Positions 1 to 5,852 of a stretch of 7,758 nucleotides of DNA are shown in pieces. The notes beneath the pieces are model-generated. The model saw only the letters and a program-made list of their open reading frames with translations. It was not told the origin of the DNA and searched no databases. Source of the DNA: Caryophanales bacterium UBA6356. GTDB lineage: Bacteria; Bacillota_I; Bacilli_A; RFN20; CAG-826. The stretch lies in assembly GCA_002440125.1 (NCBI GenBank), contig DJRQ01000027.1:5590-13347 (forward strand), in the 5' to 3' direction. Positions within the stretch are counted from its first letter, which is position 1. Each line of letters opens with the position of its first letter. Made by a program: the position numbers and the translations under genes.

Positions 1-1
1 G

Positions 2-73
2 CTTGTGAAGAATTTGCTCTCCGTTCTTGATAACTATCTCGATAGCGCTCGAACTGGACCAGTCGACGAGTAA
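2..73 (+). CDS. gdpP: C-terminal end of probable GdpP, a c-di-AMP phosphodiesterase (partial)
   Basis: An open frame enters from the left edge and ends at TAA 71-73. Only 23 residues are visible, ending in SARTGPVDE after a helical LLSVLDNYLD stretch. No domain can be seen, so the name rests on context: in many Bacilli the gene directly before rplI encodes GdpP/YybT, a membrane-bound DHH/DHHA1 phosphodiesterase that degrades c-di-AMP, and a short amphipathic helix after DHHA1 is the usual end of that protein. The stop lies 15 bp before the rplI start, with the rplI ribosome binding site between them, so the two genes are probably co-transcribed. That the frame is coding is fairly safe; the GdpP identity is moderate. 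Confidence 0.55.
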   Translation, partial: LVKNLLSVLDNYLDSARTGPVDE

Positions 74-88
74 TAGGAGGAAGAATAG

Positions 89-550
89 ATGAAGATCATT
101 TTAACTGCTGACGTTAAGGGCGTTGGCAAAAAAGGAGAAACCGTAAGCGTATCCGATGGCTACGCTTCGAATTACCTCATTCCAAGAAAGCTTGCTGTCA
201 TCTCGACTTCGAAAAGCCAAGTCCAACTTCAAAAGGACAACGCCGAAGAAGCTAAAAGACAAGCCGCTTTAAAAGAAGAAGCGGAAGAGCTTTCCAAGCG
301 TCTAGAACACATTAATGTCGAATTTAAAGCGAAGGTCGGAAGCGATGGCAGGATGTTTGGGACCATCTCGCCAAAAGAAATTGAGGAAGGCTTAAAAGCT
401 CAATGGGGCATTGCTATCGACAAAAGGAAGTTCATCGATAAATATCCCGCCAACGCGCTTGGGTATACGAGGCTTCGCATCGAGCTTTATAAAGGGAGCG
501 CTGGCTCCGTTATTGGAACGGTTAACGTTCATATTTCTGAGGAAAAATAA
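89..550 (+). CDS. rplI: 50S ribosomal protein L9
   Basis: L9 binds 23S rRNA near the base of the L1 stalk and helps maintain reading-frame fidelity. The 153 aa length is normal. The N-terminal rRNA-binding domain carries the family signature around residues 13-36 (GKKGETV, then DGYASNYLIP), followed by a charged connecting helix at about 45-75 (rich in Glu, Lys and Ala) and a C-terminal domain with VGSDGRMFGTIS, the DKRK motif and ALGYTRLRIEL. The ATG at 89 is preceded by a perfect AGGAGG (75-80) with an 8-nt gap, which fixes the start. The stop TAA is 2 nt before dnaB, whose ribosome binding site (GAGG, 539-542) lies inside the last rplI codons. The rplI-dnaB pair is a standard Bacillota arrangement. 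Nothing is truncated; identification is secure. Confidence 0.97.
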   Translation: MKIILTADVKGVGKKGETVSVSDGYASNYLIPRKLAVISTSKSQVQLQKDNAEEAKRQAALKEEAEELSKRLEHINVEFKAKVGSDGRMFGTISPKEIEEGLKAQWGIAIDKRKFIDKYPANALGYTRLRIELYKGSAGSVIGTVNVHISEEK

Positions 551-552
551 CG

Positions 553-2076
553 ATGGCCAAGAAGGTTCTTACCTTGCCTTCTAACCTCGAAGCGGAAAGA
601 ACGGTTTTAGGAAGCATTCTCATCAGTGGCGAAACGGCTGCCACCGTTTTCTCTTCGCTTACGCCCGACGATTTTTCGGGTGTCGATAAACGAAACGTCT
701 TGATCTTCCAAGCGATGGAAGAACTCGTGAAGCAAAACGAGGATATCGACATCGGCACCGTCATTAATGAGCTGGAAATATTGCACACGTTAGAAGATGC
801 GGGGGGCGTGAACTATATCCGTTCTTTGGTGGAAGAACTTATTAGTGAGGACGACATCGACCACTATATCAAAATTCTAAAAAACCAAGCGGTTCTTAGG
901 TCTTTTCTTTTTGAGCTTCAAAAGGCTCAAGAAGATTATATGGATGGCAAGGTGTCGGATATCGGCGATTTCATTGCTAACGAAACCAATCGTTTTTCGG
1001 AGATTGCCTCTCGAAGAAGCGTTGCGGATTTTAAGCCCGCTAAAGAGCTTGCCGAAGAAGTTCGTATCCTTATCGAGCAAGAAAGCCGTCGTGATAGCCA
1101 TGGCTTAACAGGCGTTGATACAGGCTTTGAAAGGCTTAATTCCTTAACGCACGGTTGGCAAAAAGGGACGCTTAATATCTTGGCTGCTCGTCCTGCCGTT
1201 GGGAAAACCGCGCTTGCGCTTAACTTAGCGGTCAATGCCGCTGAAAGCATGCATATGCCAGTCGCTATTTTCGAATGCGAAATGGCCGGAAGCGAAATGA
1301 TGAAGCGAATCCTTAGCTCTCAGTCGATGGTCTATCTTGAAAATCTCTCCACGGGTTTTATGAACCAAAGAGAGAAAGAGAAGCTATCGAGTGCCATTGA
1401 CGATGTGAAAAGGCTTCCTATTTTCTTCGACGACACTTCGAACATCAAATTGAACGATCTTATCGCCAAAGCAACAAAGCTCAAGAAGGAAAACCCTAAT
1501 CTTTGCCTTATTGTTGTGGATTATATCGGTTTAGTGAGCGTCGATGGCGCCAAGTACGATAGCAGAACTTTGGAAGTCGGTAATGTCACCAAGGCGCTGA
1601 AGAAGCTCGCTCGTGATTTGAAACTGGCTGTTATCGGTTTGGCTCAGCTAAACCGTAACGTGGATAACAACGTGAATCACGTCCCCATGCTTTCTAACCT
1701 TCGCGAATCTGGCTCCATTGAGCAAGACGCCGATATCGTTATGCTCATGTATCGTGGCGACTATTACGATAACCAAGGGCAGATCAAACCCAAGAAGGGT
1801 GAAGGAAATGGAAATGAAAGCGCGGGGAATTCTTCTTTCGGGAAACCTGGCAGCTTCTCTTCGAAGCTACAGTCGCAAGTGGATCAGCAAAACGCCAAAG
1901 GAGAGAACAAAGACTCCATTTCTGTCGTCAATGTGAACGTTGCTAAAAACCGTTCGGGGAGAATGGGAAACGTGACTCTTCTTTTTAGCAAGGCCTACCA
2001 ACGTTTCGATTCCCCAAGCAAAGATTTTGAGGCTAATCAAGCAAAAGCCATGGGCTTAGAGCCTGATTTGGAATAA
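553..2076 (+). CDS. dnaB: Replicative DNA helicase DnaB (DnaC in Bacillus naming)
   Basis: Hexameric 5'-3' helicase that unwinds DNA at the replication fork and recruits primase. The N-terminal domain begins with NLEAERTVLGSIL (residues 11-23). The RecA-like domain starts near residue 185 (GLTGVDTGFERLN) and carries Walker A as ARPAVGKT (212-219), the catalytic Glu in FECEM (E243), Walker B as LIVVDYIGL (319-327, D323), the RESGSIEQDAD motif (384-394) and the KNR arginine-finger hairpin (465-467). At 507 aa it is longer than the usual 440-460; the extra length is a Gly/Asn/Ser/Gln/Lys-rich segment at about residues 409-454, between RESGSIEQDAD and the arginine finger. The start ATG has GAGG 10 nt upstream inside rplI. 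All ATPase residues are intact, so it should be functional. It is followed 4 nt later by walJ. Confidence 0.97.
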   Translation: MAKKVLTLPSNLEAERTVLGSILISGETAATVFSSLTPDDFSGVDKRNVLIFQAMEELVKQNEDIDIGTVINELEILHTLEDAGGVNYIRSLVEELISEDDIDHYIKILKNQAVLRSFLFELQKAQEDYMDGKVSDIGDFIANETNRFSEIASRRSVADFKPAKELAEEVRILIEQESRRDSHGLTGVDTGFERLNSLTHGWQKGTLNILAARPAVGKTALALNLAVNAAESMHMPVAIFECEMAGSEMMKRILSSQSMVYLENLSTGFMNQREKEKLSSAIDDVKRLPIFFDDTSNIKLNDLIAKATKLKKENPNLCLIVVDYIGLVSVDGAKYDSRTLEVGNVTKALKKLARDLKLAVIGLAQLNRNVDNNVNHVPMLSNLRESGSIEQDADIVMLMYRGDYYDNQGQIKPKKGEGNGNESAGNSSFGKPGSFSSKLQSQVDQQNAKGENKDSISVVNVNVAKNRSGRMGNVTLLFSKAYQRFDSPSKDFEANQAKAMGLEPDLE

Positions 2077-2080
2077 TACA

Positions 2081-2836
2081 ATGCTTTCTTTTATCAATAT
2101 CGCCAGTGGATCAAAAGGGAATGCGACCCTTATTTACACCGAGGACACTTTGCTTCTTTTGGATATGGGCGTTCCTAAGAAGCGTTTATTCGAAGCTCTT
2201 AAGAAGATCGGCCGCAAATACGAAGATATCCAAGGCGTTCTCATTACCCATCCTCATAGCGATCACATCTGTTGTTTGGATAGGCTTCACGACCAATTTC
2301 CTGTCTTTGCTGGCTTAGGCGTCATTAAGGATGGTTTTCATGCTGTGGTGTTTCCTGGCGTCGCCTTTGACATTGGCTCTCTTCTTATCGTTCCTATCGA
2401 AGCGAGTCATGATTCTCCCTCTCCTTTGGGATACGTCTTTTGTAAAGGCACAAATCGCATCGTTTATTTAACGGATACGGGCGTTATGAAGGATGATGTC
2501 CTTCCTTATATTTCGAATTCCGAATATTACATCATCGAAAGCAACCACGACGAAGGGCTTCTTCTCCATTCGGGTAGGCCTAAAGCCCTCATTGATCGCA
2601 TCATGAGCAACAAAGGTCACCTTTCGAATGAACAAAGCGCGCTCGCGATGACTTTGGCTGTCGGACCGAGAACAAAGAAGATTTATTTGGCTCATTTAAG
2701 CGAAGAATGCAACTCCCCGGAGCTTGCTTTAGAGACCTATAGAAGCGTTTTTAGTAAGCAACATATAGACTTCAACGTGAAGGACATTGTGGTGCTTTCA
2801 CAATACGAAATGACGCTGGGCGGGGACAGTAAATGA
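2081..2836 (+). CDS. walJ: WalJ/YycJ family metallo-beta-lactamase-fold hydrolase
   Basis: Probable dinuclear-metal hydrolase of the MBL fold; in Bacillus the YycJ/WalJ protein is linked to mutation avoidance (a proposed 5'-3' exonuclease) and to the WalRK regulon. The 251 residues fit the family. The N-terminus has the typical IASGSKGNATL. The metal motif is THPHSDH (H57, H59, D61, H62), with further ligand candidates at H110, D132 (YLTDTG) and H180/H206. The subfamily blocks ESNHDEG (153-159), GHLSNEQSA and HLSEECNSPELA (from about 206) separate it from glyoxalases and RNase J/Z. The ATG starts 4 nt after dnaB; only a weak SD-like GGA precedes it, so translation is probably coupled to dnaB. 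The 3' end overlaps rlmH by 4 bp. No walRKHI genes lie beside it in this window. The exact substrate is uncertain. Confidence 0.9.
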   Translation: MLSFINIASGSKGNATLIYTEDTLLLLDMGVPKKRLFEALKKIGRKYEDIQGVLITHPHSDHICCLDRLHDQFPVFAGLGVIKDGFHAVVFPGVAFDIGSLLIVPIEASHDSPSPLGYVFCKGTNRIVYLTDTGVMKDDVLPYISNSEYYIIESNHDEGLLLHSGRPKALIDRIMSNKGHLSNEQSALAMTLAVGPRTKKIYLAHLSEECNSPELALETYRSVFSKQHIDFNVKDIVVLSQYEMTLGGDSK

Positions 2837-3312
2837 CCATTACCATCCATGTGATTGGTTCTTTGAAAGAAACGTACTGGAAGGAAGCCGAGAAGGAATA
2901 TTTGAAGCGCCTTTCGCCCTATGCGAAAGTGGAGATAGTCGAACATCCAGACTATCCTTCGAAGGAGAAGGCATCCTTAAAGGAAATTGAAGCAACCAAA
3001 GACAAAGAAAGCGAAAAAGTCCTAGCAAAACTCCATTCAAATGATTTTGCGGTGCTTCTTGATTTAAATAAAAACGAATATGATTCGATTTCTTTCTCGA
3101 AAGCTATGGAAGAGTGGTTTCGAAAAGGAGGAAGCCATATTTCTTTTGTGATTGGCGGCTCCTATGGCTTAAGTGAAAAACTCCGAAAAAGAGGGAATGC
3201 CTTGTTGACTTTATCGAAGCTTACTTTCACTCATCAAATGACCAGGATTTTGCTCTTGGAGCAAATTTATCGCTCCTTTAAGATTCAAAACCACGAGCCT
3301 TATCACAAGTGA
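2833..3312 (+). CDS. rlmH: 23S rRNA (pseudouridine-1915-N3)-methyltransferase RlmH
   Basis: SPOUT-class, SAM-dependent enzyme that methylates pseudouridine 1915 in helix 69 of 23S rRNA on assembled 70S ribosomes. The length (159 aa) is exactly that of the family. Visible motifs are the SAM-binding knot FVIGGSYGLS (105-114), LSKLTFTHQMTRILLLEQ (about 127-144) and the invariant C-terminal EPYHK (155-159) that helps form the catalytic site across the dimer. The ATG at 2833-2835 overlaps the walJ stop as ATGA, giving translational coupling. The gene ends in a 10-bp overlap with the convergent HAD phosphatase gene, so no intrinsic terminator can lie between them. Identification is secure. RlmH following WalJ matches their closeness in other Bacillota. 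Confidence 0.96.
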   Translation: MTITIHVIGSLKETYWKEAEKEYLKRLSPYAKVEIVEHPDYPSKEKASLKEIEATKDKESEKVLAKLHSNDFAVLLDLNKNEYDSISFSKAMEEWFRKGGSHISFVIGGSYGLSEKLRKRGNALLTLSKLTFTHQMTRILLLEQIYRSFKIQNHEPYHK

Positions 3313-4112
3313 TCGATTAAGCCGAAGTGAAGCATCGCTTTGGCCCAACCTCCGTTATCGATATCGTCGGTTATGAAATCGGCGACTTTTTTTACGTCAT
3401 GCAAAGCGCCACCTACCGCGACGCCAGTGCCGGTAAACGCGAGCATTTCGATGTCGTTGTTGCCATCGCCTATGGAAAGGGCATTATCGACATTCCATCC
3501 ATAATGCTCTAAGACAGCCATAATGCCTTTGGCCTTATCGCTATCTTGAGGCATGATGTCTACGGCGTAAGGATCCCAGCGTGCGGCTTTGCAATCCTTA
3601 AGGTGAGGGAGAAAGAGGGATTCGTCGAAACTATCGCAAAAAGCGATCATTTGATAGACCACTCGGTCGTAAGGGATGGGGAATTTTCGGGGTTGTGGGA
3701 AGCGCGTCCCATATTTGGCGTGCGCGTCGATAACGCGGTCATCGATGTAATTGATATGCCCTTCTTTCTCTTCGATGAGCGTGAGTCCGAATTTCAAACG
3801 GGTGCTGAACTTGATCATGGCGTTAACGACCTCGGGAGGAATCGGATACTTGTAGATCATCTCCTCTCCGATTTGGGCGCAAGCGCCATTCATCATGACG
3901 AGGCCATCGGGTTTGACGATGTCGAGGATGCCGCTTTTGCGGATGAGGTAGTAGTTGCGGCCGCTTGAAAGGAAAACCTTAATCCCTTTCGCTTGCATCG
4001 CTTTGATAGCGCGGATAGCGCTAGGCGGTACACGCTTTGTCTTATGGGAATAAAGAGTGCCGTCGATGTCGGTGAAGACGATTTTGATGTCTTTTTTCGA
4101 GTCGAGTTCCAT
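3303..4112 (-). CDS. Cof-type HAD-superfamily phosphatase
   Basis: Cytoplasmic Mg-dependent phosphatase of the HAD IIB (Cof/YidA) group, which typically dephosphorylates sugar phosphates, nucleotides or cofactor intermediates; the substrate cannot be read from sequence. All four HAD motifs are present: motif I FTDIDGT (nucleophile D15, acid/base D17), motif II LSSGR (S49 or S50), motif III lysine in SDKAKGI (K193) and motif IV IGDGNNDIEML (D216, D220). A C2-type cap lies between motifs II and III (about residues 85-185). The 269 aa length is normal. The ATG at 4110-4112 is preceded on its own strand by GAAAGGA (complement of 4118-4124), 5 nt away. The 3' end converges on rlmH with a 10-bp overlap, both frames ending in CAC-NNG-TGA. 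The family is certain, the specific role unknown. Confidence 0.93.
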   Translation of the reverse strand: MELDSKKDIKIVFTDIDGTLYSHKTKRVPPSAIRAIKAMQAKGIKVFLSSGRNYYLIRKSGILDIVKPDGLVMMNGACAQIGEEMIYKYPIPPEVVNAMIKFSTRLKFGLTLIEEKEGHINYIDDRVIDAHAKYGTRFPQPRKFPIPYDRVVYQMIAFCDSFDESLFLPHLKDCKAARWDPYAVDIMPQDSDKAKGIMAVLEHYGWNVDNALSIGDGNNDIEMLAFTGTGVAVGGALHDVKKVADFITDDIDNGGWAKAMLHFGLIDHL

Positions 4113-4137
4113 CGGTTTCCTTTCTTCTTAAGTCTTA

Positions 4138-4503
4138 TTGACTTATCATATTTGCGTTAACTCTATGCTTTACCCGGAATTTAATCAATACGAGTCCTTT
4201 GTCGATGATGAAAATCCTTTTGCAAACGCCTATCGCACAAAAGAAGGGCACATATTCTTTGTGGAACCGGGATTCTACGAGGGGCTTTTGGGGTATAAAG
4301 AAAGAAGGCCGGAGAGGTTCCAAGAGCTTTTGGCCGCCATCGAGGAGATCGTGAGGAAGAATGAAAAGGTGATTTTCACCTGGAATTTCGAATCGCCGTT
4401 TGTTCAAAAAGAAGGCTATATCTACCGGGAAATCATTGATATCGCGGATTCCTTGAAGATTTATGTCGAAGATAAGAGCCGTGGCAGCGATTATGGAGAT
4501 TGA
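4138..4503 (+). CDS. Hypothetical protein of unknown family, upstream of ugd
   Basis: I do not recognise this protein. The frame is open from TTG 4138 (121 aa) or ATG 4165 (112 aa) to TGA 4501-4503; an in-frame TAA at 4129 excludes an earlier start. Neither start has a purine-rich ribosome binding site, so the N-terminus is uncertain. The product looks soluble and acidic, with no signal peptide or membrane segment. It has aromatic-rich stretches (HIFFVEPGFYEGLLGY, VIFTWNF), a central charged helix around ERFQELLAAIEEIVRKNEK and an acidic C-terminus. It uses GAG, CCG, AGG and GGG more freely than the rplI-rlmH operon, which may mean lower expression or a different origin. The stop is 6 nt before ugd, implying co-transcription and perhaps translational coupling. 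A coding role is likely from sensible composition and spacing, not from homology. Confidence 0.65.
   Translation: MTYHICVNSMLYPEFNQYESFVDDENPFANAYRTKEGHIFFVEPGFYEGLLGYKERRPERFQELLAAIEEIVRKNEKVIFTWNFESPFVQKEGYIYREIIDIADSLKIYVEDKSRGSDYGD
4145..4188 (-). promoter_or_regulatory. Candidate promoter for the HAD phosphatase gene
   Basis: On the minus strand, TTGATT (complement of 4183-4188) and TAGAGT (complement of 4160-4165) are separated by 17 nt and lie about 50 nt before the HAD start. Each box matches the sigma-A consensus at 4 of 6 positions. A second possible -10 box, TATGAT (complement of 4145-4150, 5 of 6), has no good -35 partner. Both sit over the 5' end of the opposite-strand ORF at 4138, so any promoter here overlaps that gene's start region. 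Confidence 0.35.
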
Positions 4504-4509
4504 AGGCTT

Positions 4510-5793
4510 ATGAATATTGGCGTCCTTGGATTGGGGTATGTCGGTCTAGCGAACGCGGCTGTTCTTTTAAAAGAAGGTCATCGGGTCGTCGGCTATGATA
4601 TCAATGCCGACAAAGTGCGTTCGCTTACGGATGGCACCTATCCATTCGACGAAGGCATTTTAAGCGAAGTCTTCCAAAGGAAGGCCAATAAAGTCTTATT
4701 TACGACGGATATCAAGGAATTAAAGGATCTAGACGGCTATATCTTGTCTCTTCCAACCCCCGAAAAGGAAGATGGCTCCTGTAACACGGAATATATGGAC
4801 GAAGCCATTCGAAACTTGCTTCCCCTTTTGCCTAAAGAAACGGTTTCTTATCTTATTATTCGAAGCACTGTTCCTTTGGGGTATGCCAAAAAACTCATGG
4901 AAAAAATCCAAAATCCTAAAATCCATGTCATATCCATGCCGGAATTCGTGAGGGAAGGCTCTACTTTTTATGACGAAGAAGATCCTGATCGTTTTGTTGT
5001 CGGCGTTAGCTCTAACGAAGATTTCGAGTTTATTCGCCGTTTGAGGAAGGTTGCTTACCGCAAGGGCGTTCCTTTTATTCCCATGAACAATTCATCGGCG
5101 GAACTAAGCAAGTACGCTTCAAACTCATTCTTGGCTTTGAAGATTTCCTATATCAATAGCCTTTCTTGGCTTGCTGATAAAACGGATGCGGATATTGGAG
5201 ATGTTGCTCTTGGCATGGGAAGCGATAGGCGCATTGGCAAGGCCATGCTTGGGGCTGGCATTGGCTATGGTGGAAGTTGTTTTCCCAAAGACACGAAGGC
5301 GATGGTTTCTTTCGCAAAGGCATATGGCGTTTCCTTGCCTCTAGTAGAAGACACCATTCGCGTCAACGAAGAACAACCTAAGCTCTTCTTAAGCAAAGCG
5401 AAAGAATACTTAGAAGGTTTTAAGGGAAAGACGATCGCCATATTCGGTTTGGCGTATAAGAATGGTATTCATGATATTCGTAGCAGCCTTTCTAGTGTTA
5501 TTATCGACTCTCTTTTGCAAGAAGGCGCTCTTCTTCGTTGCTATGACCCAAGTACTTATGCGATGAAGGCCATGAAAAAGAGATATCCCGATATTCGTTG
5601 CTTTAGCACCATGGGTCTTACCTTGGAAGAGGCGGACGCTTTAATGATATTGACGCAAGAACGAAAATTCTTGTCCTTAAAAGATGGTCCTTATCTATCG
5701 AACATGAAAGGTGACCTCATCTTTGATGGAAGAAATCTCTTTAAAGAGGAAGATTTCCCCCTTTATCGTTATCATTCCATCGGCGGAAAGTGA
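4510..5793 (+). CDS. ugd: UDP-glucose 6-dehydrogenase
   Basis: Cytoplasmic NAD-dependent enzyme that oxidises UDP-glucose in two steps to UDP-glucuronate, a precursor of capsule, teichuronic-type polymers and other glycans. The N-terminal Rossmann domain opens with GVLGLGYVGLA (residues 4-14); MPEFVREGS is the family's NPEFLREG-like block. The dimerisation helix has ELSKYASNSFLALK with K201 and N205. The catalytic site is GGSCFPKDT with nucleophile C257 and D261, matching Streptococcus pyogenes K204, N208, C260 and D264 with a constant offset of 3. The C-terminal UDP-binding domain has FGLAYKNGIHDIRSS. The 427 aa length is complete. A GGAG at 4495-4498, inside the preceding gene, is the likely ribosome binding site. 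UDP-ManNAc dehydrogenase is a less likely alternative. No partner glycosyltransferase is in the window, and transcription ends at the hairpin near 5806. Confidence 0.92.
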   Translation: MNIGVLGLGYVGLANAAVLLKEGHRVVGYDINADKVRSLTDGTYPFDEGILSEVFQRKANKVLFTTDIKELKDLDGYILSLPTPEKEDGSCNTEYMDEAIRNLLPLLPKETVSYLIIRSTVPLGYAKKLMEKIQNPKIHVISMPEFVREGSTFYDEEDPDRFVVGVSSNEDFEFIRRLRKVAYRKGVPFIPMNNSSAELSKYASNSFLALKISYINSLSWLADKTDADIGDVALGMGSDRRIGKAMLGAGIGYGGSCFPKDTKAMVSFAKAYGVSLPLVEDTIRVNEEQPKLFLSKAKEYLEGFKGKTIAIFGLAYKNGIHDIRSSLSSVIIDSLLQEGALLRCYDPSTYAMKAMKKRYPDIRCFSTMGLTLEEADALMILTQERKFLSLKDGPYLSNMKGDLIFDGRNLFKEEDFPLYRYHSIGGK

Positions 5794-5805
5794 GAAAAGA
5801 AAAAT

Positions 5806-5835
5806 AAAACCACCGCTGTTTCGCGGTGGTTTTTT
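5806..5835. terminator. Bidirectional intrinsic terminator between ugd and the convergent membrane-protein gene
   Basis: AAAACCACCGC (5806-5816) pairs perfectly with GCGGTGGTTTT (5823-5833) around a 6-nt loop, giving an 11-bp stem ending in a run of six T (5830-5835). The A-rich flank before the stem (5795-5809) provides a T-rich tract on the opposite strand, so the hairpin can stop both ugd (ending at 5793) and the minus-strand gene (ending at 5853). Confidence 0.92.
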
Positions 5836-5852
5836 CATATTTTTGAATTTCC

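Noticed and set aside
89..200. L9 signature with Lys instead of Gly after LIPR
   Set aside because: This position varies in Bacillota L9 proteins, so it is not a meaningful anomaly.
936..1250. Minus-strand 104-codon frame opposite dnaB
   Set aside because: Antisense shadow across the conserved Walker A region of dnaB, low-complexity Ser/Leu/Ala product and no promoter or ribosome binding site.
1777..1914. DnaB insertion as an intein or intein remnant
   Set aside because: Too short, no Cys/Ser at a splice start, no terminal His-Asn, and it is not at the P-loop or RESG sites where DnaB inteins are known.
3366..3393. Possible plus-strand terminator (GTCG/CGAC followed by seven T)
   Set aside because: Only four base pairs around a 13-nt loop; the T run is simply the reverse strand of lysine codons in the HAD gene.
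3546..3968. Plus-strand 140-codon frame inside the HAD gene
   Set aside because: It lies fully antisense to a HAD phosphatase with all four motifs intact; its Asp/Val/Ala-rich product is a typical shadow of the opposite coding frame.
4138..4169. TTGACT at 4138-4143 as a -35 box for the small ORF and ugd
   Set aside because: At 16-18 nt spacing the -10 candidates match only poorly. TATGCT is 20 nt away, and a start beyond it would remove both possible start codons of the ORF.
4135..4407. Minus-strand 90-codon frame opposite the small ORF before ugd
   Set aside because: Shadow frame: no ribosome binding site, and its end would run into the HAD upstream region. The plus frame has better composition and operon-like spacing with ugd.
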